Counted from the first letter of the stretch, positions 31,977-40,335 are shown. The stretch: DNA of 43,192 bases from an uncultured Oscillospiraceae bacterium (GCA_934597345.1 CAKTRJ010000021.1:1-43192); one strand, 5' to 3'. Notes: generated by a model not told the origin, from the letters alone. Made by a program: numbers and translations.

Positions 31977-32704
31977 AGGATTGGTTTTACGGCTTTTTTA
32001 TGGCGTGGGGCATGTTTCTGGCGGTGCCCTGCCCGCTGAAAATATGGAACGAGAAGGCCCGCAGCAAAATGATCTGCTGTCTGCCCCTTGTGGGCTTCGT
32101 GGTGGGGGCTGTGTGGGTGCTGGCGGCGTATGCGGGCCGGTTTCTGCCACGAAGCGTGGCGGGCCTGCTGATCGCCGCCGCGCCGTGGCTGGTGACGGGC
32201 TTTCTCCATCTGGACGGCTTTATGGACGTATGCGACGCGGTGCTGAGCCGCCGCGACCTGCCCCGGCGGCAGGAGATATTGAAGGACTCCCACTGCGGGG
32301 CCTTCGCCGTCATCGGTATGGTGCTGCTGGCGCTGAGCCAGTGGAGCGTGGCCATGGCGGGGGAGAGCGTTCCTCTGCTGCCGCTGCTGGTGATCCCGGT
32401 GGCGTCCCGGGCCTGCGCGGCGCTGGCGGTGCTGACGCTGCGGCCCATGACCACCAGCCAATACGCCGCCATGGCGGGCCGAAAGGCCCCCTATGTGGCC
32501 TTTGCCGCGTTTGTGATGGCCGCGGCGGCGGTGGTGCCGCTGGCGCTGTGGGGCAGCCTTGCGCCGCTGGCGGCGGCGGTGGGTTACTGGCTGGCGGTGT
32601 GGTACGCCGACCGTCAGCTGGGCGGCATGTCCGGCGACGTATCGGGCTTCGCCCTGACGCTGGGCGAGCTATGCGGCCTTGCGGTATTGACTTTGGTGAG
32701 GTGA
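31973..32704 (+). CDS. cobS: Adenosylcobinamide-GDP ribazoletransferase (cobalamin synthase) CobS
   Basis: CobS joins adenosylcobinamide-GDP to alpha-ribazole (phosphate) in the membrane, the last assembly step of the cobamide. The 243 residues have several hydrophobic helices and the family active-site segment HLDGFMDVCDAVLSRRDLPR followed by KDSHCGAFAVIG, which matches the usual HLDGLaDt.Dg...KDs..G motif. I take GTG at 31973, which lies in the cobU stop (GTGA) with AAGGGAG upstream; an ATG at 31922 would overlap cobU by 55 bases. Ends 5 bases before the second cobU-like gene. Confidence 0.93.
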   Translation: MKDWFYGFFMAWGMFLAVPCPLKIWNEKARSKMICCLPLVGFVVGAVWVLAAYAGRFLPRSVAGLLIAAAPWLVTGFLHLDGFMDVCDAVLSRRDLPRRQEILKDSHCGAFAVIGMVLLALSQWSVAMAGESVPLLPLLVIPVASRACAALAVLTLRPMTTSQYAAMAGRKAPYVAFAAFVMAAAAVVPLALWGSLAPLAAAVGYWLAVWYADRQLGGMSGDVSGFALTLGELCGLAVLTLVR

Positions 32705-32709
32705 CGAGG

Positions 32710-33060
32710 ATGGAATTGGTGATCGGCGGCGCGTTTCAGGGGAAACTGACCTGGGCGCTCCAGCATTACGGCCTGACCATGGCCGACGTATGCGATCTGG
32801 CGGCGGGAGACCCGGTGCCGGGCAAGAAATGCTACTGGCATCTGGAGGCTTTGACCCGCCGCTGCGATGATGTGGAACAGTATCTGCCCCTCTTTGCGGA
32901 GGCGGTGGTCATCACCCGGGAGGTAGGCAGCGGCATCGTCCCCATGGACGGCGCAGAACGGGCCTGGCGGGAGGTGCACGGCACGCTGGTGCAGCGTCTG
33001 GCCTGGGAAGCGGCACATGTGACCCGCGTTTTATGCGGACTGACGGAGGTATTGAAATGA
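32710..33060 (+). CDS. Second, short CobU-like protein with degenerate P-loop
   Basis: 116 residues. The start MELVIGGAFQGKLTWAL keeps the GxxxxGK of a P-loop, but the next residue is Leu instead of Ser/Thr. The middle is shortened. The C-terminal block ITREVGSGIVPMDGAERAWR, then REVHGTLVQRL, is the CobU NEVGxGIVP region, here with Arg for Asn. It therefore keeps what the full-sized CobU at 31443 has lost, and the reverse. CobU is an oligomer with active sites between subunits (family knowledge), so a mixed complex is possible. Start ATG has GAGG right before it; its stop overlaps the next start (ATGA). Confidence 0.78.
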   Translation: MELVIGGAFQGKLTWALQHYGLTMADVCDLAAGDPVPGKKCYWHLEALTRRCDDVEQYLPLFAEAVVITREVGSGIVPMDGAERAWREVHGTLVQRLAWEAAHVTRVLCGLTEVLK

Positions 33061-33620
33061 TCCTGACACTGATACGCCACGGGCAGACCGAGGGCAGCAT
33101 CAACGAACTGTACTACGGCGCGGCGGATATCCCGGTGCTGCCGGAATCCCTGGCGGAACTGCACGAAAACGCCGCCCGCTATCCCACCGCGAAGCGGTAC
33201 TTCACCAGCGGCATGCTGCGGACGGAGCAGACCTTCCACGCCATCTACGGCGACACACCCCACACGGTGCTGCCGGGCCTGCGGGAGATGGACTTCGGGG
33301 ATTTCGAGATGCGCAGCTACGAGCAGATGAAGGACGATCCCGCCTTCCAGCACTGGATGACCGACAGCGAGCATCTGCCCTGCCCCAACGGGGAGAGCGC
33401 GCCCCAGACAACGGCCCGGAACCTGAAGGCCATGGAGACGATCCTGGCGGAGGACAGCGACGCGGTGTGCGTCATCCACGGCGGCGTTATCGCCGGGTTC
33501 ATGATGACGTGGTTCGGCGGGCTGCGGGTGGACTGGTACCGCAAGGCCGGCACCGGCTATCAGGTGATTTTTGAAAACGGCGCACCCGTCAGTTGGGCGC
33601 GTGTGCCGGAGGACATATGA
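33057..33620 (+). CDS. cobC: Histidine phosphatase family protein, probable alpha-ribazole phosphatase
   Basis: 187 residues of the phosphoglycerate mutase-like fold: catalytic LIRHGQTEGS (about 5-14, His8), TSGMLRTEQTFHAIYG with the conserved Arg, GLREMDFGDFE with the acid residue, and CVIHGGVIAGF with the second catalytic His. In cobamide operons such proteins remove the phosphate from alpha-ribazole phosphate or adenosylcobalamin phosphate (CobC). Position between cobU-like genes and yqeC, with 4-base overlaps on both sides, supports that; the sequence alone would also allow a general phosphatase. Confidence 0.85.
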   Translation: MILTLIRHGQTEGSINELYYGAADIPVLPESLAELHENAARYPTAKRYFTSGMLRTEQTFHAIYGDTPHTVLPGLREMDFGDFEMRSYEQMKDDPAFQHWMTDSEHLPCPNGESAPQTTARNLKAMETILAEDSDAVCVIHGGVIAGFMMTWFGGLRVDWYRKAGTGYQVIFENGAPVSWARVPEDI

Positions 33621-34291
33621 TGGACATTTCCGCCCTGCTGGGCGTGGAACGGGGCGTCACCGCCCTCATCGGCGGCGGCGGCAAGACCACCCTCATGTAT
33701 ACGCTGGCGGAGGAGCTGCGCCGCCATGGCACGGTGATCGTCACCACCTCCACCCATATCCAAAGGCCGGAGCAGTATCCGGTGCTGACGGCGGCGGACG
33801 ATGCCGCCGTGGCCGCCGCGCTGGCGGAGCACGGCGCGGTATGCGTGGCCGGGGAAACGGCGGAGGGCAAGCTGTGCGCTCCGGCGCTGTCCTTTGAGAC
33901 GCTGGCGGCGCTGGCGGACTTCGTGCTGGTGGAGGCCGACGGCTCCAAGCGCCTGCCGATGAAGGCCCACGCGCCCCATGAGCCGGTGATCCCGCCCAAC
34001 GCCCGCCGGACCGTCTATGTGGTGGGAGCCGACGGCTTTGGCCGTCCCATCCGGCAGGTGTGTCACCGGCCGGAGCGGTACGCCGCCCTGTGCGGCGCGG
34101 CGGAGGACGATGTCGTCACGCCTGCGCTGGAAGCGGCGGTGCTCCACGCGGAGGGCTACGATACCGGCTGGGTGTTTATCAACAAGGTGGAGACACCGGA
34201 GGACTGGCGCAATGCGGAGGCGTTGGCGGCCCTGCCGCCCGGCAGGGTGCTGGCGGGGAGTCTGTGGGAGAGGGTGTACCGGCAGTTTTGA
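33620..34291 (+). CDS. yqeC: Selenium-dependent molybdenum hydroxylase accessory protein YqeC
   Basis: 223 residues of the YqeC family, with a P-loop ALIGGGGKTTLMYTLAEEL (about 15-33), VIVTTSTHI, and VLVEADGSKRLPMKAHAPHE, which is highly characteristic. YqeC is tied by genome context to selenium-dependent molybdenum hydroxylases (with YqeB, SelD, MocA-like genes); its reaction is not known. Here it is the last gene of the cobamide operon. ATG at 33620 is preferred to ATG at 33617 because GGAGG is then 7 bases away. A perfect bidirectional terminator follows. The XdhC gene at 24312 fits the same pathway. Confidence 0.88.
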   Translation: MDISALLGVERGVTALIGGGGKTTLMYTLAEELRRHGTVIVTTSTHIQRPEQYPVLTAADDAAVAAALAEHGAVCVAGETAEGKLCAPALSFETLAALADFVLVEADGSKRLPMKAHAPHEPVIPPNARRTVYVVGADGFGRPIRQVCHRPERYAALCGAAEDDVVTPALEAAVLHAEGYDTGWVFINKVETPEDWRNAEALAALPPGRVLAGSLWERVYRQF

Positions 34292-34297
34292 CACGCA

Positions 34298-34333
34298 AAA
34301 AGCGGACACGGAAAATTTTCCGTGTCCGCTTTT
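34298..34333. terminator. Bidirectional terminator between yqeC and the RND gene
   Basis: A perfect 18-base inverted repeat, AAAAGCGGACACGGAAAA against its complement, with T-runs on both strands, between convergent genes. Confidence 0.9.
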
Positions 34334-34351
34334 CGTTTTTTGATACCGAAA

Positions 34352-37300
34352 TCAGTCCTCCAGAATCTCCAGCTCCTTCTCGTCGATCTTACGCAGGTTC
34401 TTCTTGCTGACCAGCTCGTACATGCAGGGCACCACGAACAGCGTCATCAGCGTGGCATACAGCAGTCCGCCGATGCACACCAGCGCCACCGGCTGGATCA
34501 GGGACGTACCGGCGTTTTTCGCCAGTGCCGTGACGATCAGGCCCAGAATGGTTGTCAGGGAGGTCATGAGGATAGGCCGCAGGCGGGTGACGCCCGCGTC
34601 GATGATGGCCTCCCGCCGCTCCATGCCCGCAAGGCGCTGCTGGTTGATGTAGTCCACCAGCACGATGCCGTTGTTGACGATAATGCCCACCAGCATCACG
34701 AAGCCGATGAGGGAAATGACGCTCAGCTCCGTGCCGCTGAGCAGCAGGGCCAGGAAGCCGCCGGTGAAGGCCAGCGGGATGGTGAACATGACGATGAACG
34801 GCTCACGCAGGGACTGGAACTGGGCCACCATGACGAAGTACACCAGCACGATGCCCAGCAGCATCATCAGCATCACCTGTCCCATGGCGTCCATGATCTG
34901 CTCATTTTCGCCGTTGAACTCGATGGTGACGCCCTCAGGTAGCTCCAGCGCCTCCACGGCCTTCGTCACCTCAGAGGATACCAAGGTGACATTCTTGCCG
35001 TCGGCAATACCGGCGGTGACGGTGACGCAGCGGCGCTGCTGGTCACGGTTGATGGTGTTGAGGCTGACGGTCTTTTCCACCGTGGCCACGTCCTTCAGAA
35101 GGAAGCTGTTGTCGGTGTCGCTCTCCTCGCCGGACAGGGACGACAGGGAAGAGGAGGACGAACCGGAGGACGAGCCGCCGCTCATGGCGGAGGACAAGGC
35201 GCTGTCCGGGTCGATCTTCAGTTCCGGCAGGGTCTCCACGGTCATTTTGCTGTCCTCATCCTGCTGGATGATCAGGGACATGGCGCTGTTGTCCAGCACC
35301 ATGTCGGTGCCGGAGGTGCTGGTGGTCAGGGCGGCGGCGATCTGCATATAGATCTGGGCCACGGTCATGCCATGCTCCATGGCCTTGGTGCGGTCGATGG
35401 TGACACGCAGGGCCTGGGCCGCGTCCTCCAGACCGTCGGACACGTCCACGGTGCCGTCCACCTGCGCCATCCGGGCGGCGATGGACTTTGCCGCGGCCTG
35501 CAGCGTCTCCATATCCTCGCAGTAGACCTGTAAGGATACGCCGTTGCCGGTGACGTAGCTCATCATGCTGGACATGATGTTCACCGCCGTCACCTTGCAG
35601 TCCATGTCGGCGCACAGGGCCTCGATCTCCTTGCCGGCCTTGTTGCCGGAATAGCTGTCGGGCATGGTGATATACACGGTGGCGTCATACTCGCCGGTGG
35701 CGGTGGACATCATGGTCAGGGCGGTGTCCGCCTGGATCATGGCGCCCACGGCGTCCACACCCTCCACCGTCATGCAGCGGCGGGCCACCTCGTCGGTATA
35801 GGCCACGGCCTCCTCCCGGGTGCAGCCCTCCGGCATGGCCACGGTGACGTTGACGGTGTTCATATCGAACTCCGGCATGAAGCTGAAGCCCCGGCTGACG
35901 GTGACAAGGCTGGTAAGGATCAGCAGCGCCAGCGAACCTGCCAGCACCGCCGCCTTATGATCCAGCGACCAGCGGATGGCCTTTTTATAGGCGGGATAGA
36001 TCTTATCCAGCAGCCCCGGCTTCTGCTCCAGCGTCCTTTGCAGCAGGCCGCTGGCCATGGCGGGCACCATGGTCAGCGCCACCAGCAGGCTTGCCAGCAG
36101 GGAATAGGTCATGGTCAGGGCCAGATCGGTGAACAGCTCACGGGTCAGACCCTCCACGAACACGATGGGGGCGAACACGCACACGGTGGTCAGGGTGCTG
36201 GCCACGATGGCGCCCAGCACCTGCTGCGCGCCGGACACGGCGGCCTGCACCACCGTGGCGCCCCTGGCCCGGAGCCGGTAGATATTCTCAATGACCACCA
36301 CGGAGTTATCCACCAGCATACCCACCGCCACCAAAAGGCCGCTGAGGGAGATCATGTTGATGGTGACGCCGGTGAAGTACATCAGCACCACGGCGAAGAT
36401 CACGCTGGCGGGAATGGAGATCAGGGTGATGAGGGTGGGCCGCCAGTCACGCAGGAACAGGAACAGCACCACCACGGAGAACAGCGCGCCCCACAGCAGG
36501 GAGGACACGATGGTGTCCACGATCAGGTGGATATAGTCGCCCTGATCCATCAGAGGCTTGAAGTTGACGCCCTCGTACTGCTGGGTCAGCTGCTCCAGAC
36601 GGGCGGTGATGTTGTCGGACACCTCCGCCGTGGCGTAGTTGGACTGCTTGTTGAAGGAGGCGATGATGCCGTTGTTGCCGTCCAGCTTAGCGTAGATCTC
36701 ATCGGAATTATCGGTATAGAACACGGTGGCCACATCGCTGAGGCGGATGGGCTCCATGCCGTCGATACCCAGATCGAACAGCACCATGTCCTCCAGCTCC
36801 TGGGTGGTGGATATCTCGTTGCCCACGGACACCATGTAGCTGATGCCGTCGTTATCGTCGATATATCCGGCGGGCATGGAGAAATCCTGGGCCGTCAGTA
36901 GCTGCTCTATCATGGAGACGGACAGCATGCCGTTGAGATCCAGCTGCTCCAGCACCTGACGGCGGATCTGAGCCAGCTGCTTTTCCCCCTCCTCGATCTG
37001 CTGCAGGGCCAGCTTCAGCTGCACGTTGCTCTCGGTCATCAGCAGCATGCCGTCTATCAGGGATTCCGCGCCGCTGGAGATCTGGTTGCCCAGCGCATCA
37101 AACCGGTGGGGATCGTTAAGGAAAGCCTCAATATCGCGGATGGTCTTTCTCAGATCCTCCATCCCTTGACGGAGCTGCTCCTCCGTCCGCTGGGCCACCA
37201 GCCGGGTCAGGGTCTGGGTGTTTTCCGTCAGCCGCCGGGCCAGCTCCAGATTGGCGGCGGTCAGCGCCTCGTTTTCCGCCATGGCGGCGGCCTTCTCCTC

Positions 37301-38206
37301 CTCGGTGGCGTCCGGGTCGGCGATGATGCCCAGATTGGCTTGGATCTTCTCATTATTGGCGTTCATGGCCTCCTGATCGGCGGCGATGGTCTGGCGCAGC
37401 TGCTTTTCCTCCTCCGACATGTTGGGGGTAAAATCCAGAGCGCTTTTCAGCGCCTCCACGGCCTTGTTCAGCGCATCGGTCACGCTGTCACCAATGCCGT
37501 TGGCAGCCTGAGAGATGCCCTCCGCCAGCGCGGCCTGAGCGTCGGTCACCTGCTTTCTGGCGCTGCTGAGCTTTCCGGCCTCCTTGTCCAGCAGCTTTCC
37601 CGCATTCTGGCGAACCGTCTCCGTCAGAGCGGCCATCTTCTCTGCGTCCAGCACCACATGCATCTCCCGGTCGATGGTGCCCGAGATATCCACGCTGGCC
37701 ACGCCGGTGATGCCGGTCAGCTTGGCGCTGAGCTCATCGTCCACAAAGTCGCTCAGCTCGCCCACGTCCATGGTGTCGCTGCTGATGGCGGCCACCATCA
37801 CCGGGATCATGGAGGGGTTCATCTTCAGTATGTAGGGGGAGGACACGCTGTCGTCCCATTCGCCCTCCAGCACGGAGACCTGCTGCTGGATGTCGATGCC
37901 CAGCGAGTCCATATTGGCCCCGTTCTCAAACTCCATGATCACCATGGAGACGCTGTTCTGGCTGGTGGACTGGATCTCCTTCAGCTGATCCAGCGTGGCC
38001 AGAGCTTTCTCCAGCGGCTTTGTGATCTCCTCCTCCACGCTTTCCGGGCTTGCGCCGGGATCGCTGGTGACCACGATCACATAGGGGTAGTCCATGTTGG
38101 GCATCAGGTCGGGGGTCATTTTCAGATAGGCCACCACGCCCAGTACCAGAATGGCCAGCGCCACCACATAGACGGTCAATGGTTTTTTCACACTAAAGCC
38201 GGGCAC
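34352..38206 (-). CDS. RND (HAE1-type) efflux permease with large coiled-coil insertion
   Basis: 1284 residues, longer than the usual ~1000-1050. It has twelve membrane helices with the RND layout: N-terminal helix VYVVALAILVLGVVAYLKM, a first extracytoplasmic region, helices 2-6 with the proton-relay GMLVDNSVVVIEN, then a second half mirroring the first (GIIVNNGIVLVDYINQ). After LDAEKMAAL, where relatives go directly to the AGxI strand, about 230 residues (about 197-425) of heptad-like Glu/Gln/Leu/Ala sequence are inserted. A Ser-rich stretch (GGSSSGSSSSSLSSLSG) marks the matching place in the second half. Start is GTG 38206 behind AGGAAG. No membrane-fusion partner gene is adjacent. Substrate unknown. 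Confidence 0.92.
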   Translation of the reverse strand: MPGFSVKKPLTVYVVALAILVLGVVAYLKMTPDLMPNMDYPYVIVVTSDPGASPESVEEEITKPLEKALATLDQLKEIQSTSQNSVSMVIMEFENGANMDSLGIDIQQQVSVLEGEWDDSVSSPYILKMNPSMIPVMVAAISSDTMDVGELSDFVDDELSAKLTGITGVASVDISGTIDREMHVVLDAEKMAALTETVRQNAGKLLDKEAGKLSSARKQVTDAQAALAEGISQAANGIGDSVTDALNKAVEALKSALDFTPNMSEEEKQLRQTIAADQEAMNANNEKIQANLGIIADPDATEEEKAAAMAENEALTAANLELARRLTENTQTLTRLVAQRTEEQLRQGMEDLRKTIRDIEAFLNDPHRFDALGNQISSGAESLIDGMLLMTESNVQLKLALQQIEEGEKQLAQIRRQVLEQLDLNGMLSVSMIEQLLTAQDFSMPAGYIDDNDGISYMVSVGNEISTTQELEDMVLFDLGIDGMEPIRLSDVATVFYTDNSDEIYAKLDGNNGIIASFNKQSNYATAEVSDNITARLEQLTQQYEGVNFKPLMDQGDYIHLIVDTIVSSLLWGALFSVVVLFLFLRDWRPTLITLISIPASVIFAVVLMYFTGVTINMISLSGLLVAVGMLVDNSVVVIENIYRLRARGATVVQAAVSGAQQVLGAIVASTLTTVCVFAPIVFVEGLTRELFTDLALTMTYSLLASLLVALTMVPAMASGLLQRTLEQKPGLLDKIYPAYKKAIRWSLDHKAAVLAGSLALLILTSLVTVSRGFSFMPEFDMNTVNVTVAMPEGCTREEAVAYTDEVARRCMTVEGVDAVGAMIQADTALTMMSTATGEYDATVYITMPDSYSGNKAGKEIEALCADMDCKVTAVNIMSSMMSYVTGNGVSLQVYCEDMETLQAAAKSIAARMAQVDGTVDVSDGLEDAAQALRVTIDRTKAMEHGMTVAQIYMQIAAALTTSTSGTDMVLDNSAMSLIIQQDEDSKMTVETLPELKIDPDSALSSAMSGGSSSGSSSSSLSSLSGEESDTDNSFLLKDVATVEKTVSLNTINRDQQRRCVTVTAGIADGKNVTLVSSEVTKAVEALELPEGVTIEFNGENEQIMDAMGQVMLMMLLGIVLVYFVMVAQFQSLREPFIVMFTIPLAFTGGFLALLLSGTELSVISLIGFVMLVGIIVNNGIVLVDYINQQRLAGMERREAIIDAGVTRLRPILMTSLTTILGLIVTALAKNAGTSLIQPVALVCIGGLLYATLMTLFVVPCMYELVSKKNLRKIDEKELEILED

Positions 38207-38286
38207 GAACTTCTTCCTCTCTTCAGCGCCATCGGGCGCGCCACAGGGGCGGATACGGGTAACGGCGCTGTGCGCCGCATTTTGAC

Positions 38287-38315
38287 ACTTTAGTCTACCA
38301 CCTCTTGTTTTTCAA
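38287..38315 (-). promoter_or_regulatory. Promoter of the RND gene
   Basis: Minus strand TTGAAA (38310-38315), 17 bases, TAAAGT (38287-38292), about 75 bases before the GTG. The rest of the 38316-38493 gap holds a (GAAAAGT)3 run at 38433-38453 and a hairpin ATGCCGCC/GGCGGCAT near 38460-38480. Confidence 0.6.
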
Positions 38316-38493
38316 ATCAATCGGAAAACGGAAAAATTCACGATTCCGTTACAAATAGTAAGGCGGCGTAGGGAAAACACCGTCATTTGCGGCGAAATAG
38401 TTCGAGGGGCGTACTATTTTTAAGTGAAGAGAGAAAAGTGAAAAGTGAAAAGAAATGGTATGCCGCCTGCGGCGGCATGATAAAATAAATCCA

Positions 38494-38525
38494 AAAGCCA
38501 CGGCAGGGATACCTGCCGTGGCTTT
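38494..38525 (-). terminator. Terminator of the ferredoxin-hemW operon
   Basis: Perfect 14-base stem AAAGCCACGGCAGG/CCTGCCGTGGCTTT with loop GATA, followed on the minus strand by TTGGATTTATTTTA. Confidence 0.75.
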
Positions 38526-38528
38526 GTC

Positions 38529-39719
38529 TCACACGTCGATCCTGAAATTCCCCTCGGCGGCCCGCCGGAGCTTCTGCTGCCGGGCCTGGCCGATGGCCTC
38601 CTGTAAGGAGACGATGATGGTGTTGGACACGAAGAACCCCCGGGGCGTCAGATGCCAGCCCTTCTCCGTCCGGGCGGCGAAGCCGTGGGCCTCGTACTGC
38701 ACCAGCAGGTCCTCCATGGGCTGGAACTTCTGGCGGAACTGCCGCTCGAAATAGCCGCTGTCGATGCCCTGGGTGGTGCGCAGCGACAGCATGATGTATT
38801 CCAGATCCCGGTCAAGGGGCGGGATCTCCTCCATCTCCGACAAGCGCAGATCTCCGGCGATGTAGGCGTCCAGATCCCGCTCGTAGCCGAAGCGGACGCC
38901 GCCCATATCGGAGTGGGCGCCGGGGCCGAAGCCCGCGTACTCACCCAGCGTCCAGTATTTCAGGTTATGGCGGCTCTCATACCCCGGCTGGGCGAAGTTG
39001 GAGATCTCGTACTGCTCATAGCCGTGCTTTTGCAGATAGTCCACCGTCCACAGGTACATGTCCGCCTGGGTGTCGTCGTCGGGGATGTCGGCGCTTTCGC
39101 GCTGCTGCCACAGGGGCGTGCCCGGCTCGATCTTCAGGCCGTAGCAGCTCAGGTGCTTCGGCTCCAGCGCCGCAGCGGAGCGGAGGGTGTCCTGCCACGC
39201 TTCCAGCGTCTGGCCCGGCAGGCCGTAGATCAGGTCAAGGCTCAGATTCTCGAACCCGGCCATCCGGGCCGCCGCCACCGCCGACAGCACCTGATCCCAG
39301 GTATGTACCCGGCCGATGCGCCGCAAAAGTTCGTCATCCGCCGCCTGCACGCCCAGAGAAATGCGGTTAAAGCCCGCCTTCCGCAGCGCCCGCAGGGCCT
39401 TCCAGTCCCCGGCGCTGTCGGGGTTGGCCTCCAGGGTGATCTCCGCGCCGGCGGCCACATGATAGCGCTTCTTTACGGTTTTCAACATCTTCACCAGCCG
39501 CTTTTCCCCCAGATAGCTGGGGGTGCCGCCGCCGAAATACACCGTGTCCGCCGTGTGGGCGGTGCACCGGGGCGCCACCTCCTCCAGATGGCGGATCAGG
39601 GCGGCGGTGTAGGCGTCCATTTTCTCCTCGCTGCGGGGCAGGGAGTAGAAGTCGCAGTAGGCGCACTTGCTCTTGCAGAAGGGGATGTGGAGATACAGGC
39701 CCAGTGTCTTTTCCATCAT
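38529..39719 (-). CDS. hemW: Radical SAM heme chaperone HemW
   Basis: HemW is a HemN paralogue that binds heme and delivers it to target proteins; it lacks coproporphyrinogen oxidase activity in studied cases. The 396 residues contain YLHIPFCKSKCAYCDFYS with the cluster CxxxCxxC, and, as in HemW, a Phe rather than a fourth Cys after it. TVYFGGGTPSYL, LEANPD, RISLGVQA and DLIYGLPGQT complete the core, and the C-terminal HemN_C domain ends the protein. ATG 39719 overlaps the stop of the ferredoxin gene (ATGATGA); a second ATG 3 bases on has slightly better spacing to GGAGG. Coupling to a ferredoxin is notable. Confidence 0.94.
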   Translation of the reverse strand: MMEKTLGLYLHIPFCKSKCAYCDFYSLPRSEEKMDAYTAALIRHLEEVAPRCTAHTADTVYFGGGTPSYLGEKRLVKMLKTVKKRYHVAAGAEITLEANPDSAGDWKALRALRKAGFNRISLGVQAADDELLRRIGRVHTWDQVLSAVAAARMAGFENLSLDLIYGLPGQTLEAWQDTLRSAAALEPKHLSCYGLKIEPGTPLWQQRESADIPDDDTQADMYLWTVDYLQKHGYEQYEISNFAQPGYESRHNLKYWTLGEYAGFGPGAHSDMGGVRFGYERDLDAYIAGDLRLSEMEEIPPLDRDLEYIMLSLRTTQGIDSGYFERQFRQKFQPMEDLLVQYEAHGFAARTEKGWHLTPRGFFVSNTIIVSLQEAIGQARQQKLRRAAEGNFRIDV

Positions 39720-39961
39720 GCCTCCTCCTTTCTGTCCCGCTGGATCATGGTGATGGCATCATAAAAGCAGTTGACCCGGCAGGAGCGGCAGCCGATGCAT
39801 TTGCCCACATCCAGATCGTAAAAGCCGTCCGGCCGCTGGAACATGCACTCCACGGGACAGAACATGGCGCACCAGCCGCACCCGGTACAGGATACCGGGT
39901 CGATGACGGCGTATTGCAGCGGCTTGCGGCCGAAGAGATAGTAATTGTCGGGTAAGCTCAT
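39716..39961 (-). CDS. Small 2[4Fe-4S] ferredoxin-type protein coupled to hemW
   Basis: 81 residues with two cluster motifs: CTGCGWCAMFCPVECM and CIGCRSCRVNCFYDAI, separated by about 20 residues. It resembles soluble bacterial ferredoxins with an N-terminal extension (MSLPDNYYLFGRKPLQYAVI). Because its stop overlaps the hemW start, it may supply electrons to HemW or reduce its cluster, which is inference from context. ATG 39961 follows GAGGT at 8 bases. The reading frame stays open far upstream (to 40291), but that part lies in repeats and is not coding. Confidence 0.88.
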   Translation of the reverse strand: MSLPDNYYLFGRKPLQYAVIDPVSCTGCGWCAMFCPVECMFQRPDGFYDLDVGKCIGCRSCRVNCFYDAITMIQRDRKEEA

Positions 39962-40011
39962 GATGGTGTACCTCGGTGTGGTTGGAGAATTTCGCGCTTC
40001 CGGAGCGCAGC

Positions 40012-40259
40012 TGTCATTCCGAGACAGTGACCCCGCCCTTGGCTCTCCCTTTGGGAGAGCTGTCACCGAAGGTGACTGAGAGGGGATCCAAGATGGTGCG
40101 GTGCAAACCAAGATGGATGCTACGGCAGCATAGCTGCCGAGATCGACACTAAAAACATGCCACCGGCATGTTTTTAGTGTCGACCCTCTCCGTCCTCGCT
40201 TTGCTCGGACACCTCTCCCGAAGGGAGAGGCAAGGGTTACGGACTGGTGCGCAATGACA
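40012..40259. repeat. Repeat family B copy interrupted by C, which is interrupted by A
   Basis: Outer B ends TGTCATTCCGAG (40012) and GCGCAATGACA (to 40259). Inside, the C ends CCCTTGGCTCTCCC (40036) and GGGAGAGGCAAGGG (to 40236) enclose a complete A unit at 40096-40184, with GCTACGGCAGCATAGCTGCC and AAAAACATGCC...GGCATGTTTTT. Three levels of nesting are readable. Confidence 0.75.
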
Positions 40260-40290
40260 TGTAGGGGCGACCTCTGCGGTCGTCCGCACA
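40260..40290. repeat. Repeat family D, single unit
   Basis: TGTAGGGGCGACCTCTGCGG then TCGTCCGCAC: one GTAGGGGCG palindrome, directly abutting the right end of the nested B element. Confidence 0.6.
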
Positions 40291-40335
40291 ACTTTTCAAA
40301 TAGTTATTATACGCCCAACGGGCCCTTTTATCAAT

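Noticed and set aside
32710..33060. Second cobU-like gene as a pseudogene fragment
   Set aside because: It has its own start with GAGG, overlaps the next gene by ATGA, and keeps the conserved C-terminal motif, so it looks selected.
38433..38453. (GAAAAGT)3 tandem repeat as a CRISPR or VNTR of note
   Set aside because: Only three short units without spacers; too small to interpret.
39962..40291. N-terminal extension of the small ferredoxin
   Set aside because: It is repeat sequence (B, C, A) read in frame by chance; ATG 39961 has its own ribosome binding site.
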